Assembly (NCBI GenBank): GCA_026129525.1
Contig: JAHCHW010000001.1
Coordinates: 186,001 to 250,000, forward strand
Source of the DNA: Chitinophagales bacterium
GTDB lineage: Bacteria > Bacteroidota > Bacteroidia > Chitinophagales > LD1
Length of the DNA: 64,000 nt
Direction: 5' to 3'
In this document: positions 18,926 through 27,888 of the stretch, piece by piece
Layout: each line of letters begins with the position of its first letter
Position numbering within the stretch: the first letter of the stretch is position 1
The notes under the pieces: generated by a model
Database searches by the model: none
Seen by the model: the letters and a program-made list of their open reading frames with translations, nothing else
What the model was told of the DNA's origin: nothing
Made by a program: the position numbers and the translations under genes

Positions 18926-20611
18926 ATGTTTTCAAATCGGTTGCCATTGTTACAACTCGTATTTTTTATTTGTCTGGGGCTATCGGCAATTGCACTACTC
19001 ATTTTTGATCCCGTTTGGGGTTTCTACGACTCCTTTATGGCTTTACTCTCAAGCGGCTCGTTAAACAACGTGTTTTTGATGGAGTCCTACCACTTAGGTT
19101 TGCGAGGAATTATCCCTCTGTTAAGTTTTCTCCATCACAAACTTCCGTTACTTCCCTGGATGGGCATAATCATGCTCCTTTCCTGGGTATTCGTACAAAC
19201 AGTGCTGGTTTTTATATGTGCCGGTTGTTTCCCGAATCAAAAACAATGGTTGGTAGTTGCAGGATTATGGTGTGGTTTACAATTATTTGTTTTCGGGGTT
19301 TCGTTTATCGAATTCTCAATAACCGGAATGGGCATGTTGCTCACCTTCACCGCGGTTATTGCACTTTATTTTACTAAAAGTTATTCAGGTTTACTAAAAT
19401 GGGGTTTATGGTTCATATCCGCAATCGCCATTTTTATTGGTTATGGAATGCGTATAGAATCGGGGGTAGGCGGCACATTGCTTGCATTTGTATTTATTGT
19501 TTGCACTGAACAAAAATTAGTAGAATGGCTAAAAACACTTTGGTTACCTGCGGCAATTAGCATTTACTCAATTACCGGTTATCAATTAGCGGTAAAGCAA
19601 AATGGATTCTTTGATAAGGTTGAGCCTTTAGTATTTTACGTAACCGACTCTAAAAACAAACCCGATTTTGCAGCAAAAGATACCATAGATGCGGTTAAGA
19701 TTGAAATGGCAACATCATCCTGCTTAATTGATACTTCAGTTTTGAGTTACTCGTTTTTCGTGCGGTTAGGAAATGAAAAAAAGCAGTTTGAAAAAAAACT
19801 TCTGCAATCTCCTTCTGCCGTCTTAAACCAAATTGTTAACGTAATAGGGCCAACTATAAAAGACAATAAAGTTTTTACCGCCATTGTTATCCTTATTGTA
19901 TTCATTAGCTTATTGGCAACTTACCTTCATAACAAAAGGGAAATTGCTTTCCGACTGGTTTTGTTTAACTGCATCACCATTTCCATCATTCTTTTTTTAG
20001 CATACTCTATGAAAATGGAGAAATGGCATTTCATACCCTTAATGCAAATTCTCGCTATTGGTAATTTGTTGATTTCCGGCAAATATGTTTGGTCAACACT
20101 CAAAACAAATACAATATTCAAAATAGCATTAGCAACACTTGCGCTTTTTTCACTCTTGTTTTTGGTAAATGAAAATCAAGCAAATCACATATCGTTAAAT
20201 GAAAAAATTGCGCAACAGGAACAATTATATGAAGCCCATAAAGAAAGTTACTTGTTTTATGATATTGGCACCCGCGAACTCTTAGATAATTATGTTTTCC
20301 GCCCTTTCTCTCAAAGAAACAACGTTTATTTTTACGATATGGCTCAAATGACTTATCTCAAGGAATATGCCGTACATTTAAATAATTTATGTGGGTGTAA
20401 TTCTTTTTCACCGGTTGAGTTCTTCAGTTTTTTAAAACAAACCGACAGCGTTGTTTATATCTCAACTCCGCAACGAACAAATCTTTTAAAGAGATATATG
20501 CAAACTATCTACCAAATGCCAATAACCTTTACTGTACAACATCATGAAAAACTTAGAGTAGTGAAACATACTCAAGGAATTGAACAGTTCGCAGTTTATC
20601 AAGTTGAGTAG
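18926..20611 (+). CDS. polytopic membrane protein with C-terminal soluble domain, type B
   Basis: The protein has 561 residues, about ten hydrophobic segments up to residue 420, then a soluble tail. It is homologous to 11289-12974, most clearly in the tail, and exactly the same length. A GT-C-like or polymerase-like role at the membrane is possible. I recognise no catalytic motif. It ends three bases before the convergent JmjC gene. Confidence 0.75.
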   Translation: MFSNRLPLLQLVFFICLGLSAIALLIFDPVWGFYDSFMALLSSGSLNNVFLMESYHLGLRGIIPLLSFLHHKLPLLPWMGIIMLLSWVFVQTVLVFICAGCFPNQKQWLVVAGLWCGLQLFVFGVSFIEFSITGMGMLLTFTAVIALYFTKSYSGLLKWGLWFISAIAIFIGYGMRIESGVGGTLLAFVFIVCTEQKLVEWLKTLWLPAAISIYSITGYQLAVKQNGFFDKVEPLVFYVTDSKNKPDFAAKDTIDAVKIEMATSSCLIDTSVLSYSFFVRLGNEKKQFEKKLLQSPSAVLNQIVNVIGPTIKDNKVFTAIVILIVFISLLATYLHNKREIAFRLVLFNCITISIILFLAYSMKMEKWHFIPLMQILAIGNLLISGKYVWSTLKTNTIFKIALATLALFSLLFLVNENQANHISLNEKIAQQEQLYEAHKESYLFYDIGTRELLDNYVFRPFSQRNNVYFYDMAQMTYLKEYAVHLNNLCGCNSFSPVEFFSFLKQTDSVVYISTPQRTNLLKRYMQTIYQMPITFTVQHHEKLRVVKHTQGIEQFAVYQVE

Positions 20612-20614
20612 CGA

Positions 20615-21388
20615 TTACTTGCGGAACCAATTCTTATACTGAGCCCCTGCCCAAGCAATAGCTGTTTTCCACCCTACACTCCACCAAAAATTTACCGCAA
20701 TTGAATCCTCAGAGTTGCGAATATGATGCCACCACAGCGAAGGCATATACAGCATTTCGCCTTCTTCCAACCATACTTCTATCGGCTTTGCGCTTCGTGC
20801 CAACGAAAACGTTTCAAAATCCGGAAAGTCAGGATCAAAACGAGAAAAATTGGGATGCTTTGAAAACAACGATTGCGGGTAAAGAAACTTCCTGTCGGTT
20901 GGAGCATATAAAGTAATGTGCTTGCTTCCCCTTATTACCGCATAAAGGTTCTCGGGCAAGTCATGATGAAGTTGAGTTACCAACCCTTTAGGTCCAAGGT
21001 AAATCCTGCTACGGAAGAAGTTGCGATTTATGCAGTACTCAGGAATTTCAATATCATGAGTCACTTCCGGATAAAGGGCATTTATGCTTGAGGCCAACAC
21101 CATTTCAGCAGAGCTAATTCCCTTCTTAACAGATCGTACAACCTCATCAACTTTAACAGCTGCGTTCACATCATCACTATACGTGTCAGCATCAGATTTG
21201 CCTTTTTTCACCCTCATTATACCAACCTGCTTAGTTGCAAACTTTTGGTGAAATGAATCAATAGTCCATTCTTTGTATCCATTCCACTCACTAACCATAC
21301 CTGTAATGATTACCGGCTTGCTTTTGTTGACATACTCTTTATAAAACAATTTTGCATCGGGCTTAGGCACCCTTAACACCTTATCCAT
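20615..21388 (-). CDS. JmjC/cupin_8-type Fe(II)/2-oxoglutarate oxygenase
   Basis: The protein has 257 residues. KPVIITGMVSEW is the typical opening of the FIH-like family. The iron site is HxD at His141/Asp143 in LHHDLPENLY plus a distal His (221 or 222) in LWWHHIRN. LEEGEMLYMPSLWWH is a strong family signature. These enzymes hydroxylate amino-acid side chains of proteins or small molecules. It is divergent from the radical SAM gene at 21472 (83-base gap) and convergent with the membrane protein gene. Confidence 0.85.
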   Translation of the reverse strand: MDKVLRVPKPDAKLFYKEYVNKSKPVIITGMVSEWNGYKEWTIDSFHQKFATKQVGIMRVKKGKSDADTYSDDVNAAVKVDEVVRSVKKGISSAEMVLASSINALYPEVTHDIEIPEYCINRNFFRSRIYLGPKGLVTQLHHDLPENLYAVIRGSKHITLYAPTDRKFLYPQSLFSKHPNFSRFDPDFPDFETFSLARSAKPIEVWLEEGEMLYMPSLWWHHIRNSEDSIAVNFWWSVGWKTAIAWAGAQYKNWFRK

Positions 21389-21471
21389 AAACTTTTGCCC
21401 GAAAAACTATTGATCTCTTGAAAAAATCAAATTTAGTAATCATTTACAGCTTATTTTAGACGCTGTATAAA

Positions 21472-23097
21472 ATGAGTACACGTCCATTAAATGTAACCTT
21501 TGTAGGTATAGGAACCGAGCAACTCGGCATCAGCCAAATAAGTGCCATTGCTAAACGCGATGGACACAATGTTGGAATTGCATTCAGCGCATCATTGTTT
21601 CACGACAGGTTTAATTTAGAGATTCCTTCCATTGCCCCATATTTTGATGACACCCATAATGTAATTCAAGCTATAAGAGATCAAAAGCCCGATGTAATTT
21701 CTTTTGGAGCACTCACTTCCACATACCAATGGATGTTAGCTATAGCGCAAAAAGCAAAAGAAATTAACCCTAACACAAAAACAGTTTTCGGAGGGGTGCA
21801 CCCATCGGCTGTACCTCATTTAGTAATTGCACGCCCACAAGTAGACTTTGTGGTAGTGGGCGAGGGAGACGAGGCGTTTCCTGCTATCCTGAATGCTGTT
21901 GCTAAAAACGATTATACTCAGCCCATTTTCAACACGCGTTTTAAAAACAGCGAAGGCAGGGTTATCAGCGGACTTCAAAAAGGATTTTTACAACATTTGG
22001 ACAGTTTGCCGTTTTACGATAAAGAATTATGGGAAGAACATGTGCGGCTGGGCGATTTATACCTTACTATGGCTTCTCGCGGATGCCCTTACCGTTGCAC
22101 CTTCTGCTTTAATAACTTCTTTGCAAAATTACCCGAAGAAAAAAGCGGAAAGTATGTACGCTTACGCAGTGTAGATCACGTAATTGCCGAACTAAAAATT
22201 GCCAAACGCAGATATAAAATTCACAAAGTTGACTTTCAGGATGATGTATTTGCTACCAGTAAAAAATGGTTAGAAGAGTTTTCGTGGAAATACCGAAAAG
22301 AAATAGGTATCCCTTACAATATTCTCACACACCCCCGCTATATGGACGAAGACATTGCCAGGTGGTTAAAAGAAAGCGGATGCGAATGGATTCAAATGGG
22401 AGTGCAAAGCATGGATGAAGGTTTTAAGAAAGATAGCTTGATGCGCTATGAGCGATCGGAAGATGTAGAGGCTGCCTTAAACATGATGCGTAAATATGGC
22501 ATGTACGCAAAGGTAGATCATATGTTTGGCTTGCCTGACGAGCCGATATCTGCACAAGAAAATGCCAGGATTTTGTATGCCACTACTCACCCGAAGCGTA
22601 TTCAAACTTTTTGGACATGCTATTTGCCCGGAACACAAATGATGCGCGAAGCAGAAGAAAACGGAACTATTACCGCTGAACAAGTTCGTAAAATCAATGA
22701 AGGAGAAGATTTCTACTTTTTTAGGAACACTGAGAATGTAAAAGACAAACAACTAATGGACAAATACAAAGCCTACGAAGTTATTTTTAGACTAATGCCA
22801 ACATTACCTGAAAGTTGGAAATTGAGTTTCACTTTAGATACTGTTTCTTTTATACCAAAATTCATGATTCGTCCTTTATCAATGTTGGCTGATGTAATTA
22901 CAGGATTTAAACAACGAAATCCAGAATTTATAGCCTATGCATTGCACAACCTTTACCACATCAACAAATTTCTACTTTCTAAGCTGCGGATAAGTGTGCC
23001 AGGTGCAACAACCGTGGTTGAAGATATTTCCTTCACTTCTCAAAATCATCAATATGGAAATTTTGAGCAAAAAGTTGCGTTTCAAAGCTCCAAATAG
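21472..23097 (+). CDS. B12-binding radical SAM protein (BchE-like)
   Basis: The protein has 541 residues. The cobalamin-binding domain is clear: VISFGALTSTY, VFGGVHPSAVP and VVVGEGDEAFP are its usual strands. The cluster motif is CPYRCTFC (Cys205, Cys209, Cys212), and MGVQSMDE and HMFGLPDEP are core strands. It is a different subtype from the LNPPG pair at 13.0 and 15.5 kb and closer to classical BchE/HpnJ-like proteins. The product may be a methylated or rearranged lipid, sugar or tetrapyrrole; the substrate is unknown. Confidence 0.85.
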   Translation: MSTRPLNVTFVGIGTEQLGISQISAIAKRDGHNVGIAFSASLFHDRFNLEIPSIAPYFDDTHNVIQAIRDQKPDVISFGALTSTYQWMLAIAQKAKEINPNTKTVFGGVHPSAVPHLVIARPQVDFVVVGEGDEAFPAILNAVAKNDYTQPIFNTRFKNSEGRVISGLQKGFLQHLDSLPFYDKELWEEHVRLGDLYLTMASRGCPYRCTFCFNNFFAKLPEEKSGKYVRLRSVDHVIAELKIAKRRYKIHKVDFQDDVFATSKKWLEEFSWKYRKEIGIPYNILTHPRYMDEDIARWLKESGCEWIQMGVQSMDEGFKKDSLMRYERSEDVEAALNMMRKYGMYAKVDHMFGLPDEPISAQENARILYATTHPKRIQTFWTCYLPGTQMMREAEENGTITAEQVRKINEGEDFYFFRNTENVKDKQLMDKYKAYEVIFRLMPTLPESWKLSFTLDTVSFIPKFMIRPLSMLADVITGFKQRNPEFIAYALHNLYHINKFLLSKLRISVPGATTVVEDISFTSQNHQYGNFEQKVAFQSSK

Positions 23098-23169
23098 CGA
23101 TATACTAAAAAGTAATGAGGCAAAACACACGACTTATACCCTTTTAGAATTTATGCCAGTAGTTACTGC

Positions 23170-25986
23170 ATGAAAAAGAAAGTTACTCTAAACCATAATA
23201 ACAATTTTCTCCTGCGTTTAGCAGCCAAATATCCTCTGCGGGTTATCTTATTACTTACTGTTATAGCATATGCCAATACATTGTTTAATGATTACAATTT
23301 AGACGATGAGTTAGTTACGCGCAACCACAGATTAACCGCCAAAGGTTTTGAAGCAATTGGAGATATTTTTAAAGAGCCTTATTACAAGGACGCAATGGGC
23401 TATGCTTACGAGTATAGACCAATAGTACTTTTAACATTTGCAATTGAACATCAGTTGTTTGGCGAAAGTCCCTTCGTTAGCCACACAATCAATCTGCTGC
23501 TATACTTGATTTTACTGATTATCCTTTATAAAACGTTATGCGTCTTGCTTGTCAACATGTCGCATTATGTCGCATTTGCCATTACTTTGCTTTACGCATT
23601 ACACCCAATACATACTGAGGTGGTTGCCAGTATTAAGTGCAGAGATGAGTTGCTGGCTCTGCTTTTAGGTCTGCTATCGCTTTCCTTTACCCTAAAGTTT
23701 ATAGATACAAGTAAATGGTATTGGGTGCCTCTTTCTTTGATAATGCTGATTTTGGGATGTCTGTCAAAACAATCCGCTATTCCGTTTGCTGTGTTAATAC
23801 CAATTGCATTAATACTAACAAGAAACCTGTCCATATACAAGCTTTTATTAGTTTCCGGCTTGTTCAGTACTGCTATTTATCCGGTCTTAAACGTAAACCG
23901 ACCAACCGATAAACTGTTCTTTGTCCTTGCAGCGGTGTTTTTCTCTATATTCCTTTTCCTACTAAAAAATGTCAACTACAGGCAGTTGGCTAATCAAATA
24001 ACCAATTTAGCCAGTAAAAAAACTACAGATGTATTTACGGGCGTTATAACTTTACAATCAAAGATAAAACTCCTCAAAGGGCACCAAAAGTTCGAATTTA
24101 AGTCTATCGTTTTTCCTCTTCTATTAGCAATAGCTCTTACATTGTTGTTTCAAAAGGTAAGTAGAGAACTAATGATTGGGAGTTTAGCCTGTTGCTATGC
24201 CATTGCCGTTTTCTTTTTATACAAAAAACAATCGCTACTATACATTTTTCCTTTTCTACTTTTCCTGACGGTTCACTTTACTGCTCCTAAGTTTGATGCA
24301 GAGGATATTCAGAACATTACAGGTCTTATGCTCCTAAGTATGGCCATCGTCTCAGCAAACAAATGGGAAGTTATCTCGTCCTTAACTCTATACCTAATAT
24401 TTTACATCACCATTTCAGCAAAATCTACACATGTTAGTGTACAGTACATTTTTTACATTCCGGTGTTAGCAATTGCCTGGCTGTACCGGTCAAGATATAT
24501 TGTATGGGTCTGCCTAGTAGTCATATCCTTATTGGTAATAAAACTATTAGTTGGTTATTACGAAGGATCATTAACTCTTAAAGATGTTATTACCGGTGAA
24601 TTTTCGGCTGTTGCGTTTTTTACTTCTGCAATTCTGATAAACAAAACTCTTTACCGGTGGGCGGTGCTTTTGAATTTTACGCTCATTATTATACTAATAG
24701 CCTTAAACCCAACTATACAATATAAAAATCCGGATGCGGTTTCGTTAAACGATTTGTCGAAAAACATCACTTCAACAGTTGAGAAAAATAATGTTTCTGT
24801 TTTCCCTGAAAATACTGATCGGCCTCTTCATTTTGCAGAAGTGCCCGTAATACATACTAACGATAAAGAAACCCGTTTAGGAACATCTGCTTACGTTCTG
24901 CTTAAATACCTCCAACTTGCAATAGTGCCTTTTCCTATGGCATTTTACTATGGCTTTGCCGAAATAAAACCCGTGAAAATTTTTGAGCCGTTACCGGCTT
25001 TAAGCGCTTTCATTTACTTGCTAATGGGAACCGGTGCTTTGCTATTGCTACGCAGGTATCCGATTGTATCCTTCGGAATACTATTTTATGTAATAAGTAT
25101 TAGCGTCTTCAGCTCTTACTTCGTTTACATGCCGGGCATGATGGCAGACAGGAATTTATTCATACCTACTGTAGGAGTTTGCATTGTTTTAACAGCTGCA
25201 CTAATCTTATTTTCAAAGTCAGACTTCAAAACTTTTGACCCCCTAAAATTAGATTCAAAATGGAGATATGGCATTGCAATACTTTTGGTTCTGTACAGCA
25301 TAACAACTATAGCCCGTAATTTCGACTGGAAAGATGACCTAACTCTTTTCAGGCGCGATATAAAATACGTTGATGAATCATCCCAAGCGCATAATCTTCT
25401 CGCACTTCATTTAATGCAACACGCTTCAAAGGAAACCAATTCTGTTACTCAACAACAATTAGCTACTGAGGCATTAGGTCATTTTAAGAGAGCAATAGAA
25501 ATTTACCCTCAATTTTTTAATGTATCTTATGATATAGGGAGGGTTTATATGTTTCTTAACAAGCCCGATAGCGCTATTATAGCTTTTGAAAATGCAGTAT
25601 CTATTGATAGTAGCACTCTTCCGAGTATTTATTTGCAGTTGGCTGACTTATATCTTAACACTGGAAAACGGGATGCTGCTATAGTAAACTCCATAAAATA
25701 TATAAATCTAAAAAGCGCTGATTACGGTGGCTACAGCAAGTTAAGTTATCTGTACTTTATGGATAAAAAATATGCCGAATCAATTGAAGTAAACAAAAAG
25801 GCTATGGCAAATATTCCAAACCTGATTGACCCTTACATTAACATAGCTTATACATTTCGTGAAATGAACCGTGCCGATAGTGCACTATACTACTTACGTT
25901 TGGCGGAGAAGATAGACCCTATAAATACAAATGTGCAACAAGGAATTAGGGATCTTACAGGAATAGGTGCCATTCCACAACGTTAG
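23170..25986 (+). CDS. GT-C-like membrane glycosyltransferase with C-terminal TPRs (TMTC-like layout)
   Basis: The protein has 938 residues. The first loop holds NYNLDDELV (Asp45, Asp46), the place of the catalytic acid in GT-C enzymes. YEYRPIVLLTFA, FGESPFVSHTINLLLY and ALHPIHTEVVASIKCRDELLA match the TMTC/PMT-like pattern. About 15 hydrophobic segments follow, with an unusual extra membrane stretch in the middle. From about residue 735 it carries four or five TPRs. TMTC proteins transfer mannose to cadherins in animals; bacterial relatives are poorly known. It probably uses a lipid-linked sugar to modify a secreted target. Its stop overlaps that of the convergent PhyH gene by four bases. 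Confidence 0.75.
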   Translation: MKKKVTLNHNNNFLLRLAAKYPLRVILLLTVIAYANTLFNDYNLDDELVTRNHRLTAKGFEAIGDIFKEPYYKDAMGYAYEYRPIVLLTFAIEHQLFGESPFVSHTINLLLYLILLIILYKTLCVLLVNMSHYVAFAITLLYALHPIHTEVVASIKCRDELLALLLGLLSLSFTLKFIDTSKWYWVPLSLIMLILGCLSKQSAIPFAVLIPIALILTRNLSIYKLLLVSGLFSTAIYPVLNVNRPTDKLFFVLAAVFFSIFLFLLKNVNYRQLANQITNLASKKTTDVFTGVITLQSKIKLLKGHQKFEFKSIVFPLLLAIALTLLFQKVSRELMIGSLACCYAIAVFFLYKKQSLLYIFPFLLFLTVHFTAPKFDAEDIQNITGLMLLSMAIVSANKWEVISSLTLYLIFYITISAKSTHVSVQYIFYIPVLAIAWLYRSRYIVWVCLVVISLLVIKLLVGYYEGSLTLKDVITGEFSAVAFFTSAILINKTLYRWAVLLNFTLIIILIALNPTIQYKNPDAVSLNDLSKNITSTVEKNNVSVFPENTDRPLHFAEVPVIHTNDKETRLGTSAYVLLKYLQLAIVPFPMAFYYGFAEIKPVKIFEPLPALSAFIYLLMGTGALLLLRRYPIVSFGILFYVISISVFSSYFVYMPGMMADRNLFIPTVGVCIVLTAALILFSKSDFKTFDPLKLDSKWRYGIAILLVLYSITTIARNFDWKDDLTLFRRDIKYVDESSQAHNLLALHLMQHASKETNSVTQQQLATEALGHFKRAIEIYPQFFNVSYDIGRVYMFLNKPDSAIIAFENAVSIDSSTLPSIYLQLADLYLNTGKRDAAIVNSIKYINLKSADYGGYSKLSYLYFMDKKYAESIEVNKKAMANIPNLIDPYINIAYTFREMNRADSALYYLRLAEKIDPINTNVQQGIRDLTGIGAIPQR

Positions 25987-26903
25987 TTCTTGAGTTTTGA
26001 CAGCATTTTTTTGAAACCGGTTAGCAGCGATTCTTCCTTTCCTTTGCTCGTTGCAAACCCTGCACCTGACTTCATTTCTCTTACTTTTTCAAGCACTTCT
26101 TCCCTGCTTAGCAAAGGAAATTTATAGTTTACAAAACCTATACTCTTGCCCAAATACGGTCGCCTACCAATATCATTTGCAAAATCATTAAAACTTATCA
26201 GAAAATCATCGTCCATCTCAAACACTTCCAATTCATCTTTATCGGGTACTTTGTAATGAAAATACATTTGCGCCCCTTCGCTTTTAATGCCTGCGGTAAT
26301 TGCCTTGCGAATTTTGCTACCTGTGTTTGGCGGTGAATAGTGAATTACGCTTTGGTTAAGTATAACAGCAGTACCTGCCTTAACTTCCATCGGCACTAGT
26401 TCTTTCATCACCAAATCATCGTTACCGCTGAAAAAGAAAGGCAATGTGGGGGCACGAATTACATGAAAGTTATCGAAATGGCTTCCGGGAAGAATGCTCA
26501 ACGCTCCGTTTGCTTTCGTTACATCGCACAACGGCACCCAGCAGTTAAGCGCAACATGTTTTGTTTCATCAACGATGGTCCAATCCTGGTGAGCAGCTAA
26601 CTCGCTGTTTTCACCGGGCACTTTATAAAGAAACGCCCCGCCAAAAGGCGTGTAGTTAATAAACAACTCGTTGTAAGCACGGCTGAAAACTTTAACTATT
26701 TCATCACTTGCTTTCCTTTTGTAAGCAATATCGTTGCTATAGCTGCCGCTGAAAAACCCTCCTTCGTTCAACTGTGGATGAAGGTTATCGAACAGTGCAT
26801 CTAGCTCAGCAACTTCCTTAGGAGTAAGAAATGGCAGCACAATAAAACCCTGCTTGTTGAACAGGCTTTGATGTTCTTCAATCCTGAAAATACGCTTACT
26901 CAT
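25983..26903 (-). CDS. phytanoyl-CoA dioxygenase (PhyH)-family protein
   Basis: The protein has 306 residues. The iron site is HxD at His105/Asp107 in AAHQDWTIVDE and His188 in VIHYSPPN, with Arg199 for 2-oxoglutarate. GALSILPGSH is a family signature. A conserved tail EVFEMDDDFLISFN and RPYLGKSIGFVNY is shared with its two neighbours. Its ATG overlaps the stop of the upstream PhyH gene by one base (TAATG), so the genes are coupled. Family members hydroxylate fatty acyl groups, amino acids or natural products. Confidence 0.85.
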   Translation of the reverse strand: MSKRIFRIEEHQSLFNKQGFIVLPFLTPKEVAELDALFDNLHPQLNEGGFFSGSYSNDIAYKRKASDEIVKVFSRAYNELFINYTPFGGAFLYKVPGENSELAAHQDWTIVDETKHVALNCWVPLCDVTKANGALSILPGSHFDNFHVIRAPTLPFFFSGNDDLVMKELVPMEVKAGTAVILNQSVIHYSPPNTGSKIRKAITAGIKSEGAQMYFHYKVPDKDELEVFEMDDDFLISFNDFANDIGRRPYLGKSIGFVNYKFPLLSREEVLEKVREMKSGAGFATSKGKEESLLTGFKKMLSKLKN

Positions 26904-27877
26904 TAACTCACTAACTCCTTTATCCGCTGAAAAAAACTTTTGCTTGTAATCAATCGTTCGTTTGCTGATTGCATGATATTCTTTTCTGTTTGAGGCTTAG
27001 CCGTCTCAATCAACTCGCGTGCATTTGTTCTTTCAAAACTATTTTCCAAAAATGATTTATCAATAAATGGAAAATTATATTCCACTAACCCCATTGATTT
27101 TCCTACTTTCGGACGATCGCGGATGTTATCGCCAAACTGCTCGAAATTGGTCATAAAGTCGTCATCTTGTGCAAATACTTCAAGTTGACTATTTCCATGC
27201 TCTGCTTTGTTCCAATAGTAAGTTCGGTACTCAGTGCTTTTATGTGTAAAGTAGGTATTGGTTACTATTCTTATTCTATCGGAGTAATTAGGTGGCGAAA
27301 AATGTATAATACTTTGGTCGAAGAAAACCGCTTCGCCTGCTTTAATCAACACCGGTTGCAAGTAGTCAATCATATCATCCATAACCGGAGCAAAAAATTC
27401 TGGAATACTGCTGCCACGATAAGTGGGGAAAATGCGATGGCTGCCGGGCAACACAAAAAGTGCTCCGTTCTCTACGGTTAAATCAACCAACGGCACCCAT
27501 ATATTTATACCCGTAAAGCGACTCTCGTCCACCAAACTCATATCCTGATGTACGCACATGCCGCTCTCCGGTCCCGGGCTTTTTACAATAAATGAACCAC
27601 ACACTACTTTAATATCTGTACAATATTTTTCGATGCTGCGGTTTCCTACTCTGCGAATTTCCGTATCGGCTTCGTGGCGGTAGTTTTTGTCTTTGGAAAA
27701 TGTGCTGGGGAAAAATCCCTTTTCATCCTGCGGATGCAGGCGGTAATAAAGTGCCTCGAGCTCTTTTACTTCCTCTTCAGTGTAGAACGGCAAAATTACA
27801 AAGCCGTTTTTTTCAAAATCGTTTTGGTGTTTTTCATCACGAAAAACACGCAGCATTTTATCGGGGAAATTGAACAT
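26903..27877 (-). CDS. phytanoyl-CoA dioxygenase (PhyH)-family protein
   Basis: The protein has 324 residues with His110/Asp112 in CVHQDMSLVDES, His192 in IIHFSPPN and Arg at 201-203. The family signature GALFVLPGSHR and the tail EVFAQDDDFMTNFEQFGDN with RPKVGKSMGLVEYNFP show it is a paralogue of the flanking genes. It sits in the middle of a three-gene minus-strand run (11-base and overlapping junctions). All catalytic residues are kept, so it is likely active. Confidence 0.85.
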   Translation of the reverse strand: MFNFPDKMLRVFRDEKHQNDFEKNGFVILPFYTEEEVKELEALYYRLHPQDEKGFFPSTFSKDKNYRHEADTEIRRVGNRSIEKYCTDIKVVCGSFIVKSPGPESGMCVHQDMSLVDESRFTGINIWVPLVDLTVENGALFVLPGSHRIFPTYRGSSIPEFFAPVMDDMIDYLQPVLIKAGEAVFFDQSIIHFSPPNYSDRIRIVTNTYFTHKSTEYRTYYWNKAEHGNSQLEVFAQDDDFMTNFEQFGDNIRDRPKVGKSMGLVEYNFPFIDKSFLENSFERTNARELIETAKPQTEKNIMQSANERLITSKSFFQRIKELVS

Positions 27878-27888
27878 TGTAACAGATT

